Assembly (NCBI RefSeq): GCF_000307265.1
Contig: NZ_DF158897.1
Coordinates: 500,729 to 564,728 of the forward strand
Reading direction: 5' to 3'
Origin: Oscillibacter ruminantium GH1
GTDB taxonomy: Bacteria; Bacillota; Clostridia; Oscillospirales; Oscillospiraceae
Length of the DNA: 64,000 nucleotides
Each line of letters opens with the position of its first letter. Positions within the stretch are counted from its first letter, which is position 1. Positions 16,042 to 23,525 of this stretch are shown here, piece by piece. The translations under genes and the position numbers were made by a program. The notes below the pieces were generated by a model. The model searched no databases. It saw only the letters and a program-made list of their open reading frames with translations, and was not told where the DNA came from.

Positions 16042-18855
16042 ATGGATTACAACAAGACCATTAATCTGCCGAAAACCGACTTTCCCATGCGGGCGGGCCT
16101 GCCCAAGCGGGAGCCGGAGATGCTCAAGCGTTGGGAAGAGCAGGATCTTTATAACGAGCTTTTGAAAAAGAACGAGGGCAAGCCCCTCTTCAACCTGCAC
16201 GATGGCCCTCCGTTCTCCAACGGTAACCTTCATATGGGTCATGCGCTGAACAAGGCCCTGAAGGATTTCATCACCCGGTCCTATGCCATGCGGGGCTATT
16301 ACACCCCCTATATCCCCGGCTGGGATAACCACGGAATGCCCATCGAATCCGCCATCATCAAGCAGAACAAGCTGGACCGCAAAGCCATGAGCGTGCCGGA
16401 GTTCCGCACGGCCTGCCACGAGTTTGCCGACCATTATGTGGACGTACAGCGGGACGGCTTTAAGCGCATGGGCGTGGTGGGCGACTGGGAGCATCCCTAT
16501 AAGACCATGGACCCCTCGTTTGAAGCGGACGAAGTCCGTGTTTTCGGCCAGATGTATCAGAAGGGCTATATCTACAAGGGCCTCAAGCCCGTGTATTGGT
16601 GCCCACGGGACGAAACCGCGCTGGCCGAGGCGGAGATCGAGTATAAGGACGATCCCTGCACCACCGTTTATGTGAAGTTCCCCATGAAGGACGACTGCGG
16701 CAAGCTGGCCAATTTTGACCGCAGCAAGCTCTTTTTCGTGATTTGGACCACCACCATCTGGACCCTGCCGGGCAACCTTGGCATCGCCCTGCACCCCGAG
16801 GAGAGCTATGCGCTGGTGAAGGCGCCCAACGGCGAGACCTATATCATGGCCGAGGCGTTGACTGAAAAGGTTATGAAGATCGGCGGGTTCGATTCCTTTG
16901 AGATCGTGGAGACGCACCCCGGCTCTTTCTTTGAAAACATGCTGGCCCAGCATCCCTTCCTTGACAAGACCTCCCGGTTGCTGCTGGCGGACTATGTCAC
17001 CATGGATTCCGGCACCGGCTGCGTCCACACCGCCCCCGGCTTCGGCGCGGACGACTATCAGACCTGCCGCCGGTACGGCATGGATATGGTGGTGCCCGTA
17101 GACGATCAGGGCCGCCACACCGACTATGCCGGAAAATATGCCGGTATGAAGACCGAGGAGTCCAACCCGATCATTTTGAACGACATGAAGGAGGCGGGCA
17201 GCCTCTTTGCCGCTGAGGACATCGTCCACAGCTATCCCCATTGCTGGCGCTGCAAGGGCCCCATCATCTTCCGTGCCACGCCCCAGTGGTTCTGCTCTGT
17301 GGACTCCTTCAAGGACGAGGCCTGCGCCGCCTGCGAGGACGTCCGCTGGGTTCCCGAGTGGGGTCTGGACCGCATCAAGTCCATGGTCCGTGAGCGCACC
17401 GACTGGTGCATCTCCCGCCAGAGAAAGTGGGGCCTGCCCATCCCCGTGGTGTACTGCAAACACTGCGGCAAGCCCGTTGTAACCGAGGAATCCATTGAGT
17501 CCATCGCCTCTATCTTTGAGAAGGAGGGGTCCAACGCCTGGTTTGCCAAGGAGGCGGAGGAGCTGCTGCCCAACGGGTTCAAGTGCCCTCACTGCGACGC
17601 GTCCGAGGGCTTTACCAAGGACGAGGATACGCTGGACGGCTGGTTTGACTCCGGTTCCACCCACTTTGCCTCCATGCAGCGCGACCAGAAGTTCTGGCCC
17701 GCCACCATGTATCTGGAGGGTCTGGATCAGTATCGCGGTTGGTTCCAGTCCTCTCTGCTGGTGGGCGTGGGCGCTCTGGGACGGGGCGCGCCGTTTAAGG
17801 AATGCGTCACTCACGGCTGGACCGTGGACGGCGAGGGCAAGGCCATGCACAAGTCTCTGGGTAACGGCATGGACCCCGCTGAGATTTTCAATAAATACGG
17901 CGCGGACCTGCTTCGCCTTTGGGCGGCCTCCGCGGACTATCATGTGGACGTGCGCTGCTCCGATGAGATTTTTAAGCAGCTCTCCCAGAACTACCTGAAG
18001 TTCCGCAACACTGCCCGGTACTGCCTTGGCAATCTGGACGGATTCAATCCCGACGATCTGGTTTCCGCCGACGAGATGGAAGAGCTGGACCGCTGGGCCG
18101 TCACCCGGCTTAACGCCCTGACGGAGAAATGCCTGAAGGCTTATGACGAGTATGAATTCCTTGGCGTGACCCACGCGGTCAACGACTATTGCGTGGTGGA
18201 GCTGAGCAACTTCTATCTGGATATCATCAAGGACCGGCTGTACTGCGAGGAGGCGGACGGCAAGCGCCGCCGCAGCGCCCAGACCGCGCTGTTCCTGATT
18301 CTGGACACCATGACAAAGCTGATGGCCCCCGTTCTGGCCTTCACCTGCGACGAGATTTGGCAGGCCATGCCGCACCGCGCCGGAGACGACGGCCGCAACG
18401 TGCTGCTTAACCAGATGAATCAGCCCTTCACGGACTACGCGCTGGACGACAAGGGCATGGAGAAGTGGGATACCATTATCAAGCTGCGGGATGATGTGAA
18501 CGCGGTTCTGGAAACCGCGCGGTCCGAGAAAAAGATCGGCAAGGCGCTGGAGGCCCACGTTTCCCTCCATGCCGACGACGACGCGGCGGCGCAGGCGCTG
18601 CTTTCCACCATCGGCGTGAGCCTTGCGGATGTGTTCATTGTATCCGACTGCAACATCACCACCGCCGATCCCGCGGCGGACTCCACCGTGGGCAAGGGGA
18701 GCAATTTCCCGGGCCTGACTGTGGAAGTTTCCGAGGCCAACGGACAAAAGTGCGAGCGGTGCTGGATGCACTCTCCCAAGGTGGGCGAGGACCCCAATCA
18801 CCCCACGCTCTGCCCCCGCTGCGCCAGCGTGGTATCCAAGCTGCCCCAGTTTTAA
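16042..18855 (+). CDS. ileS: Isoleucyl-tRNA synthetase
   Basis: This 937-residue class I synthetase charges tRNA-Ile. The HIGH motif appears as HMGH in PPFSNGNLHMGHAL near residue 60, and the editing domain contains GTGCVHTAPGFGADD. The KMSKS loop is replaced by AMHKS near residue 600. The C-terminal zinc site is CERCW...CPRC near residues 905-928. Length is typical for the bacterial enzyme. AGGAGG lies seven bases before the ATG at 16042; the frame is open further upstream, but that part is the T-box leader. Expression is controlled by the T-box, and a GC-rich terminator follows. Confidence 0.97.
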   Translation: MDYNKTINLPKTDFPMRAGLPKREPEMLKRWEEQDLYNELLKKNEGKPLFNLHDGPPFSNGNLHMGHALNKALKDFITRSYAMRGYYTPYIPGWDNHGMPIESAIIKQNKLDRKAMSVPEFRTACHEFADHYVDVQRDGFKRMGVVGDWEHPYKTMDPSFEADEVRVFGQMYQKGYIYKGLKPVYWCPRDETALAEAEIEYKDDPCTTVYVKFPMKDDCGKLANFDRSKLFFVIWTTTIWTLPGNLGIALHPEESYALVKAPNGETYIMAEALTEKVMKIGGFDSFEIVETHPGSFFENMLAQHPFLDKTSRLLLADYVTMDSGTGCVHTAPGFGADDYQTCRRYGMDMVVPVDDQGRHTDYAGKYAGMKTEESNPIILNDMKEAGSLFAAEDIVHSYPHCWRCKGPIIFRATPQWFCSVDSFKDEACAACEDVRWVPEWGLDRIKSMVRERTDWCISRQRKWGLPIPVVYCKHCGKPVVTEESIESIASIFEKEGSNAWFAKEAEELLPNGFKCPHCDASEGFTKDEDTLDGWFDSGSTHFASMQRDQKFWPATMYLEGLDQYRGWFQSSLLVGVGALGRGAPFKECVTHGWTVDGEGKAMHKSLGNGMDPAEIFNKYGADLLRLWAASADYHVDVRCSDEIFKQLSQNYLKFRNTARYCLGNLDGFNPDDLVSADEMEELDRWAVTRLNALTEKCLKAYDEYEFLGVTHAVNDYCVVELSNFYLDIIKDRLYCEEADGKRRRSAQTALFLILDTMTKLMAPVLAFTCDEIWQAMPHRAGDDGRNVLLNQMNQPFTDYALDDKGMEKWDTIIKLRDDVNAVLETARSEKKIGKALEAHVSLHADDDAAAQALLSTIGVSLADVFIVSDCNITTADPAADSTVGKGSNFPGLTVEVSEANGQKCERCWMHSPKVGEDPNHPTLCPRCASVVSKLPQF

Positions 18856-18860
18856 TGCAA

Positions 18861-18900
18861 ACCGGCCCCGGAGATTTCTCCGGGGCCGGTCTTTATGTTT
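18861..18900 (+). terminator. Terminator after ileS
   Basis: ACCGGCCCCGGAGA pairs with TCTCCGGGGCCGGT (18861-18890), followed by CTTTATGTTT. The small minus-strand ORF ends inside this T-rich tail. Confidence 0.8.
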
Positions 18901-19000
18901 CGGGACTGCGGGCAAAGTCAAACAGTGCGCCCTCCGCCTCCTCATACGCTTCACTTTCCAAAAATTCGCCAAAGACCTTTTCAAATTGATCGCCGCGCAT
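18893..19000 (-). CDS. Small acidic protein divergent from XRE regulator, 35 residues
   Basis: The frame reads MRGDQFEKVFGEFLESEAYE and ends in FDFARSPET. It is acidic and predicted helical. GAGGTGAG lies three to five bases before the ATG. It is divergent from the small XRE regulator and faces the perfect palindrome at 19018-19043. I recognise no named family, although short acidic ORFs of this kind are often seen next to XRE genes in Clostridia. It could be a regulator partner or an orphan. The small size makes the call uncertain. Confidence 0.45.
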   Translation of the reverse strand: MRGDQFEKVFGEFLESEAYEEAEGALFDFARSPET

Positions 19001-19017
19001 AAACTCACCTCAACAAC

Positions 19018-19043
19018 ATATTACTATTAAATGATAGTAATAT
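19018..19043. promoter_or_regulatory. Perfect palindromic operator of XRE regulator
   Basis: ATATTACTAT (19018-19027) and ATAGTAATAT (19034-19043) are perfect ten-bp arms around TAAATG. The site is midway between two divergent start codons, as expected for an autoregulatory XRE operator. Confidence 0.7.
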
Positions 19044-19093
19044 CAACCTTTGTGTTTTCACAGCAAATAAAATCATACATGGGGGTGGAAGCC

Positions 19094-19318
19094 ATGTATG
19101 ATTATCCAAGATTGCGAGAATTACGGGAAGACCGCGACCTTGTGCAAAAAGAGGTTGCCGCCGTTTTGCAGATTGATCAGCGGGTATACAGCAACTATGA
19201 AACCGGAAAGAGGGAAATCCCACTGCATTTGGCAATTCGTTTGGCTGCATTTTATGAGGTGAGTCTGGATTATTTGACGGGGAGAACCAACGACCCCCTT
19301 TTTCGCAGCAAAAAGTGA
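19094..19318 (+). CDS. Small XRE-family helix-turn-helix regulator
   Basis: This 74-residue protein is little more than one HTH_3 domain: YPRLRELREDRDLVQKEVAA, LQIDQRVYSNYETGKREIP and LAAFYEVSLDYLTGRT. That is the usual phage-repressor-like scaffold. GGGGGTGG precedes the ATG at 19094; the frame is open further upstream but over the operator. It probably represses itself and the divergent 35-residue ORF through the palindrome. A target outside this locus cannot be excluded. Confidence 0.88.
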   Translation: MYDYPRLRELREDRDLVQKEVAAVLQIDQRVYSNYETGKREIPLHLAIRLAAFYEVSLDYLTGRTNDPLFRSKK

Positions 19319-19336
19319 GCGACGGATGCGCCGTGC

Positions 19337-19365
19337 AAAAAAGGCAGCGCCCACAGGGCGCTGCC
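19337..19365 (-). terminator. Terminator after pseudouridine synthase gene
   Basis: GGCAGCGCCC/GGGCGCTGCC with a three-base loop (19343-19365), followed by six T on the minus strand. It also faces the end of the XRE gene. Confidence 0.9.
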
Positions 19366-19367
19366 AA

Positions 19368-20282
19368 TTATTTTTTTGCGTCCAGCTTGCGCAGCTGCGT
19401 CTGAAACTCCTCCGGCAGAGGGCAGGAGAGCGTGACCGCTTCTCCCGTCCGGGGATGGAGAAATTGCAGTCCCACCGCGTGGAGACACTGCCCCTGCAAG
19501 CCGGGAACCGGCTTTTTCGCGCCGTACACCGTGTCCCCCAGAATGGGATGACCGATATAAGCCATGTGGACGCGGATCTGATGGGTTCGCCCGGTCTCCA
19601 ATCGGCAGCGGACATGGGTGAAGCCCGGGTAGCGGGCGATGACCTCCCAGTGGGTGACGGCTCTGCGCCCGTCCGCCACCACGGCCTGTTTTTTTCGGTC
19701 TGCCGGACAGCGGCCGATCGGGGCGTCCACCGTGCCGGAGTCCTCCCTGAGATTTCCCACCACGATGCACTCGTAGGTTCGGGCCAGCGTATGATCCGCC
19801 AGCTGGGCGGCAAGCTTTTGGTGGGCAAGGTCGTTTTTCGCCGCGATGATAAGGCCGGAGGTGTTCCGGTCAATGCGGTGAACAATGCCGGGGCGCAAAA
19901 CGCCCCCAATCCCGGAGAGAGAAGCGCCGCAGTGGTAAAGCAGGGCGTTGACCAGCGTACCGTTTGGATGGCCGGGAGCGGGATGAACCACCAGCCCCTT
20001 GGGCTTGTTCACCACGATCACATCCCCGTCCTCGTACACGATGTCCAGCGGAATATCCTCCGGCTGTACGTCCAGTGGCTCGGGGTCGGGCAGCTCCACA
20101 GTGACCGTCTCGCCGCCGCCCAGCCGCAGGCTTTTTGCGGGGCGTTTTCCATCTACCAGCACCCGGCCCTCTTCAATGAGCCGCGCGGCTCCCGAGCGGG
20201 TCAGGTCTTCCGCCTGCGCGGCAAGAAACGCGTCCAGCCGCCCGGCGTCTTCAGGATTTACCAGAAATGTCAGCGTTTCCAT
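19368..20282 (-). CDS. RluA/RluD-family rRNA pseudouridine synthase
   Basis: This 304-residue enzyme has an N-terminal S4 RNA-binding domain (LDAFLAAQAEDLTRSGAARL, about residues 15-75). The catalytic domain carries GIVHRIDRNTSGLI with the active-site Asp near residue 140, and later RLETGRTHQIRVHMAYIGHP. It most likely modifies 23S rRNA uridines in the manner of RluD or Bacillus YlyB. The start at 20282 has GAGGG nine bases upstream and lies inside the end of lspA. The same pair, lspA then rluD-like, is common in Firmicutes. Confidence 0.93.
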   Translation of the reverse strand: METLTFLVNPEDAGRLDAFLAAQAEDLTRSGAARLIEEGRVLVDGKRPAKSLRLGGGETVTVELPDPEPLDVQPEDIPLDIVYEDGDVIVVNKPKGLVVHPAPGHPNGTLVNALLYHCGASLSGIGGVLRPGIVHRIDRNTSGLIIAAKNDLAHQKLAAQLADHTLARTYECIVVGNLREDSGTVDAPIGRCPADRKKQAVVADGRRAVTHWEVIARYPGFTHVRCRLETGRTHQIRVHMAYIGHPILGDTVYGAKKPVPGLQGQCLHAVGLQFLHPRTGEAVTLSCPLPEEFQTQLRKLDAKK

Positions 20283-20745
20283 GGCCGTTTTCCCTCTTGT
20301 CGTACTTTTCGTAAAACCACAGGTAGTAAATAGCGCCCAGAATGGCTCCGGACACAATGCAGATGTCCGCCACGTTGAACACGGGGTAGTTCATGAATTG
20401 AAAATTAAACATGTCCACCACGTAGCCCAGCCGCAGACGGTCAATGATGTTGCCAAGACCGCCGGAGATGATGAGCGTGGCGGCGGCCAATCCCAGCGGA
20501 TGGCGTACAAATTTTTTCCACACCGCCCAAGCCACCGCCACAACAATCGCGCTGGTGAGCGCCAGCAGCAGCCAGCGCATTCCGGAAAAGCTGGACCAAG
20601 CCGCGCCGTAATTGTGGACGCGGAACAGCTCCACAAAGCCGGGAATCAGCGGTGTAAAGCCGCCCAGTTCCAGATGGGTCACCACCCAGTATTTTACCCA
20701 CTGGTCCGCGGCCAGCAATCCAACGCCGACAATCAGATAGAGCAT
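20251..20745 (-). CDS. lspA: Lipoprotein signal peptidase II
   Basis: This 164-residue aspartic protease spans the membrane four times and removes signal peptides from prolipoproteins. The two catalytic Asp residues are in NIIDRL and NVADICI, and the conserved AADQWVKYWV and VHNYGAAWS blocks are present. The start at 20745 is preferred because GGAGG lies five bases upstream; an ATG twelve bases earlier lacks a site. It overlaps the pseudouridine synthase gene by 32 bases. Confidence 0.95.
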   Translation of the reverse strand: MLYLIVGVGLLAADQWVKYWVVTHLELGGFTPLIPGFVELFRVHNYGAAWSSFSGMRWLLLALTSAIVVAVAWAVWKKFVRHPLGLAAATLIISGGLGNIIDRLRLGYVVDMFNFQFMNYPVFNVADICIVSGAILGAIYYLWFYEKYDKRENGHGNADISGKS

Positions 20746-20798
20746 AAAGACCTCCATGTGTGTTTCACGCGAATTTTTCTTCCGAATATTTTCCCCTT

Positions 20799-20827
20799 AT
20801 CCTACCCCAATTCGGTGGAAAAAGCAA
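20799..20827 (-). promoter_or_regulatory. lspA promoter
   Basis: Minus-strand TTGCTT (20822-20827), a 17-base spacer and TAGGAT (20799-20804). Confidence 0.5.
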
Positions 20828-20835
20828 CTTCCGCC

Positions 20836-20864
20836 TTGCCAATTTCCCGGTTGGGTGATATGAT
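20836..20864 (+). promoter_or_regulatory. miaB promoter
   Basis: TTGCCA (20836-20841), a 17-base spacer and TATGAT (20859-20864), about 37 bases before the start. Confidence 0.7.
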
Positions 20865-20901
20865 ATTCGCGTTATAGTATCGAAATTTGGAGGATGGTTT
20901 T

Positions 20902-22314
20902 TTGGAACGCAAAGATGTTTGCATTGCCCCGGCGGACATTGCCCGCCAGCGGGATTTTACACAGCAGATTCGCGCCATGTTTGCTGCAAGGCAGGCGCAC
21001 CCCGCCGCCTGCGTGGACACCTTTGGGTGCCAGCAGAATGTGGCCGACGGCGAGCGGCTCATGGGAATGCTGAAGGAGTGCGGCTTTTCTTTCACGCAGG
21101 ACGTGAAGGAGGCCGATCTGGTCATCCTCAATACCTGCGCCGTGCGGGAGCACGCGGAGCAGCGGGTCTTTGGAAATTTGGGCGCGCTGACCCACACAAA
21201 AAAAGAGAATCCGGAGCAGGTGATCTGCCTTTGCGGCTGTATGGCGCAAGAGGAGCGGGTGTCCAGCCGGGTGAAGGAATCCTACCGCCATGTGGATTTG
21301 GTCTTCGGCCCCCACGCGCTTTGGAAATTCCCGGAGCTTTTGTGGCAGGTGTACGATACCCGCAAGCGGGTCTTCTCCGTGGCGGACGAGGCCGGGACGA
21401 TTGCCGAGGGCATTCCCACCGTGCGGGAGGCGGGCGTGAAGGCATGGGTATCCATCATGTACGGGTGCAACAACTTCTGTTCCTACTGCATTGTTCCCTA
21501 TGTCCGGGGCCGGGAGCGGAGCCGGGACAAGGACGCGGTGCTGGCAGAGGTGCGGGAGCTGGTGGAAGCCGGGTATAAGGACATCACCCTGTTGGGCCAA
21601 AACGTGAATTCCTATGGCAGCGATTTGGGCGGGGAATATGATTTTGCCGATTTGCTCAGCGACATTGACCAGATTCCGGGGGATTACCTGATCCGCTTCA
21701 TGTCCAGCCATCCCAAGGACGCAACGCACAAGCTGTTTGACACCATGGCCCGCTGCAAGCATGTGGCAAAGCAGCTGCACCTGCCCTTCCAGTCCGGAAA
21801 CGACCGGGTGCTGAAGGAGATGAACCGCCGCTACACCCGCGGGCAGTATTTGGAGGAGATCAACTATGCCAAGGCGAAAATGCCCGATTTGGTGCTGACC
21901 AGCGACGTAATTATCGGCTTTCCCGGCGAGACGGAGGCCGAGGCCATGGATACCGTGTCCCTTGTGGAAGAGGTGGGATTTGACGCGCTGTTTACGTTTA
22001 TTTACAGCCCCCGTCCCGGGACCAAGGCGGCGGAGCTGCCCGACCCGGTGCCCCGGTCCGAGAAGCAGAAGTGGTTCGACAAGCTGCTGGAGGTGCAAAA
22101 TGCCCATTCCGCGGCGGCTCACGCCGCCTATGTCGGGAAAACGCTCCGGGTGCTGGTGGATGGATTGAGTGACGACGCGGACCACCCGCTTTCCGCCCGT
22201 ACAGAGGGAAACCGTCTGGTTCGATTGAAGGGGGACAAGGCATTGATCGGGCAGTTTGCGGATGTGAAAATTACCGACAGTAATACTTGGGCGCTGTGCG
22301 GAGAGGCGGAATGA
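20902..22314 (+). CDS. miaB: tRNA-2-methylthio-N6-dimethylallyladenosine synthase
   Basis: This 470-residue radical SAM methylthiotransferase acts on i6A37 of tRNA, the product of MiaA encoded downstream. The N-terminal cluster ligands are Cys in DTFGCQQN, LNTCAVRE and LCGCMAQ. The radical SAM CxxxCxxC is in YGCNNFCSYCIVPYVRGRE near residue 190. A C-terminal TRAM domain follows (about 400-465). The start is a TTG at 20902 with TTGGAGG eight bases before it; a TTG 15 bases earlier would overlap this site. Its stop overlaps the next ATG, so it leads a long plus-strand run of genes. Confidence 0.95.
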   Translation: MERKDVCIAPADIARQRDFTQQIRAMFAARQAHPAACVDTFGCQQNVADGERLMGMLKECGFSFTQDVKEADLVILNTCAVREHAEQRVFGNLGALTHTKKENPEQVICLCGCMAQEERVSSRVKESYRHVDLVFGPHALWKFPELLWQVYDTRKRVFSVADEAGTIAEGIPTVREAGVKAWVSIMYGCNNFCSYCIVPYVRGRERSRDKDAVLAEVRELVEAGYKDITLLGQNVNSYGSDLGGEYDFADLLSDIDQIPGDYLIRFMSSHPKDATHKLFDTMARCKHVAKQLHLPFQSGNDRVLKEMNRRYTRGQYLEEINYAKAKMPDLVLTSDVIIGFPGETEAEAMDTVSLVEEVGFDALFTFIYSPRPGTKAAELPDPVPRSEKQKWFDKLLEVQNAHSAAAHAAYVGKTLRVLVDGLSDDADHPLSARTEGNRLVRLKGDKALIGQFADVKITDSNTWALCGEAE

Positions 22315-22628
22315 ATCCCGCCCTTTACATCTGCTGTTTCCTGCCGTTGATTATGATCCTGCTTCAGCAGGGAAGACGACGCAGGGCGGCGGTTCGGCGG
22401 CACTTTAATCGAAAACGCGGAGGAGGAACGGCGCTTATGCTGCACCCGGAACAATATTTGGGCAAAATCTGCACGGTAATCACCATCAACGACTCCAACG
22501 TCAGGGGAAAGATCGTGAGCATCGACGACGGCTGGTTGACCGTGGATAACGGAAAAGTAAAGAATACGCTGAATCTGGATTATATCGTTCGCATCTCCTG
22601 TGCGGACAAGGATAATGAGAGGAGCTGA
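22311..22628 (+). CDS. Small membrane protein with LSm-like soluble part
   Basis: This 105-residue protein overlaps the miaB stop (ATGA). Residues 4-17 form one membrane segment and are followed by a very basic stretch (GRRRRAAVRRHFNRKRGG). The remaining 60 residues, with GKICTVITINDSNVRGKIVS and DDGWLTVDNGKVKNTLNLDY, look like a small beta barrel of the LSm/Hfq kind. No family name is certain. A membrane-tethered RNA-binding role is only a guess. An internal ATG at about 22437 could give the soluble part alone. Confidence 0.65.
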   Translation: MNPALYICCFLPLIMILLQQGRRRRAAVRRHFNRKRGGGTALMLHPEQYLGKICTVITINDSNVRGKIVSIDDGWLTVDNGKVKNTLNLDYIVRISCADKDNERS

Positions 22629-22633
22629 CCGCC

Positions 22634-23464
22634 ATGAAAATCACGACTTTGCTGGAAAACACCTCCTGCCGCGCCGACGTGGCCCATGCCCACGGTTTGA
22701 GCCAGTACCTTGAGACGAAGAACCACAAAATCCTGTTTGACATGGGGCCAAGCCCCGCCATCGTGGAAAACGCGAAGGCGCTGGACGTGGACCTTTCCGC
22801 CGTGGATACGGCGGTGCTGTCCCACGGGCACTATGACCACTCCGGCGGCCTTGCCGCGTTTCTCGACTGCAACAAAACGGCAAAGGTCTATCTCAGCCGG
22901 CTGGCCCTGAAACCGTACTATGCCGTGGCCGCCGGAAAAGCGCCGGAATTTATCGGCGTTCCGGACGATGTGAAGACCTACGAAGACCGGCTGATTCTGA
23001 CCGGAGACGAGCTTTTCATTGATCAGGAGCTGCGGCTTTTTTCCGACGTGAAAACGACGGACTACCGCTCCCATGCCAACGACAAGCTGCGGGAAAAGCA
23101 GGGCGAGGACTATCCTATGGACGAATTCCGCCACGAGCAGAATCTGCTGGTGACAGAAGGGGAAAAAGCCGTTTTGCTGGCGGGCTGCTCCCATCGGGGC
23201 ATCGTGAACATTCTGCGCCGGGCAGAGGAGCTTTTGGGCCGCGCGCCAGACGCGGTGTTCGCCGGATTCCATCTCCACAATCCCGGCACCGGAGAGACGG
23301 AGCCGCGGGAACTGGTGGAGGCCGTGGGCCGGGAGCTGCTGGCGCGGGAGGGGACGGTTTATTACACCGGCCACTGCACCGGCCCGGACGCGTTTGCCAT
23401 TTTAAAAGCTCAGATGGGCGAGCGGCTGCAGGCTATGACCGGCGGCGCGGTGGTGGAAATCTGA
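22634..23464 (+). CDS. Metallo-beta-lactamase-fold hydrolase, COG1237 type
   Basis: This 276-residue protein has the metal site SHGHYDHSGGL (near residue 62) plus later ligands in AGCSHRGIVNI and TGHCTGPDAF. This pattern fits COG1237, whose archaeal members are 7,8-dihydropterin-6-methyl phosphate synthases. In bacteria the substrate is unknown. It begins six bases after the small membrane protein gene and is probably in the same transcript as miaB. FLDC and KTTDYRSHAND regions show no other domain. Confidence 0.87.
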   Translation: MKITTLLENTSCRADVAHAHGLSQYLETKNHKILFDMGPSPAIVENAKALDVDLSAVDTAVLSHGHYDHSGGLAAFLDCNKTAKVYLSRLALKPYYAVAAGKAPEFIGVPDDVKTYEDRLILTGDELFIDQELRLFSDVKTTDYRSHANDKLREKQGEDYPMDEFRHEQNLLVTEGEKAVLLAGCSHRGIVNILRRAEELLGRAPDAVFAGFHLHNPGTGETEPRELVEAVGRELLAREGTVYYTGHCTGPDAFAILKAQMGERLQAMTGGAVVEI

Positions 23465-23525
23465 GACGGCGGAAGCCGCAAGGGTTTGAACATTTTGGAA
23501 TTAGAAAGACAATGAGGTGTGGCTC

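Noticed and set aside
16009-19008. Minus-strand open frame of about 999 codons opposite ileS
   Set aside because: ileS has all synthetase motifs and a T-box; the opposite frame gives a His/Gly/Val-rich peptide of no known family.
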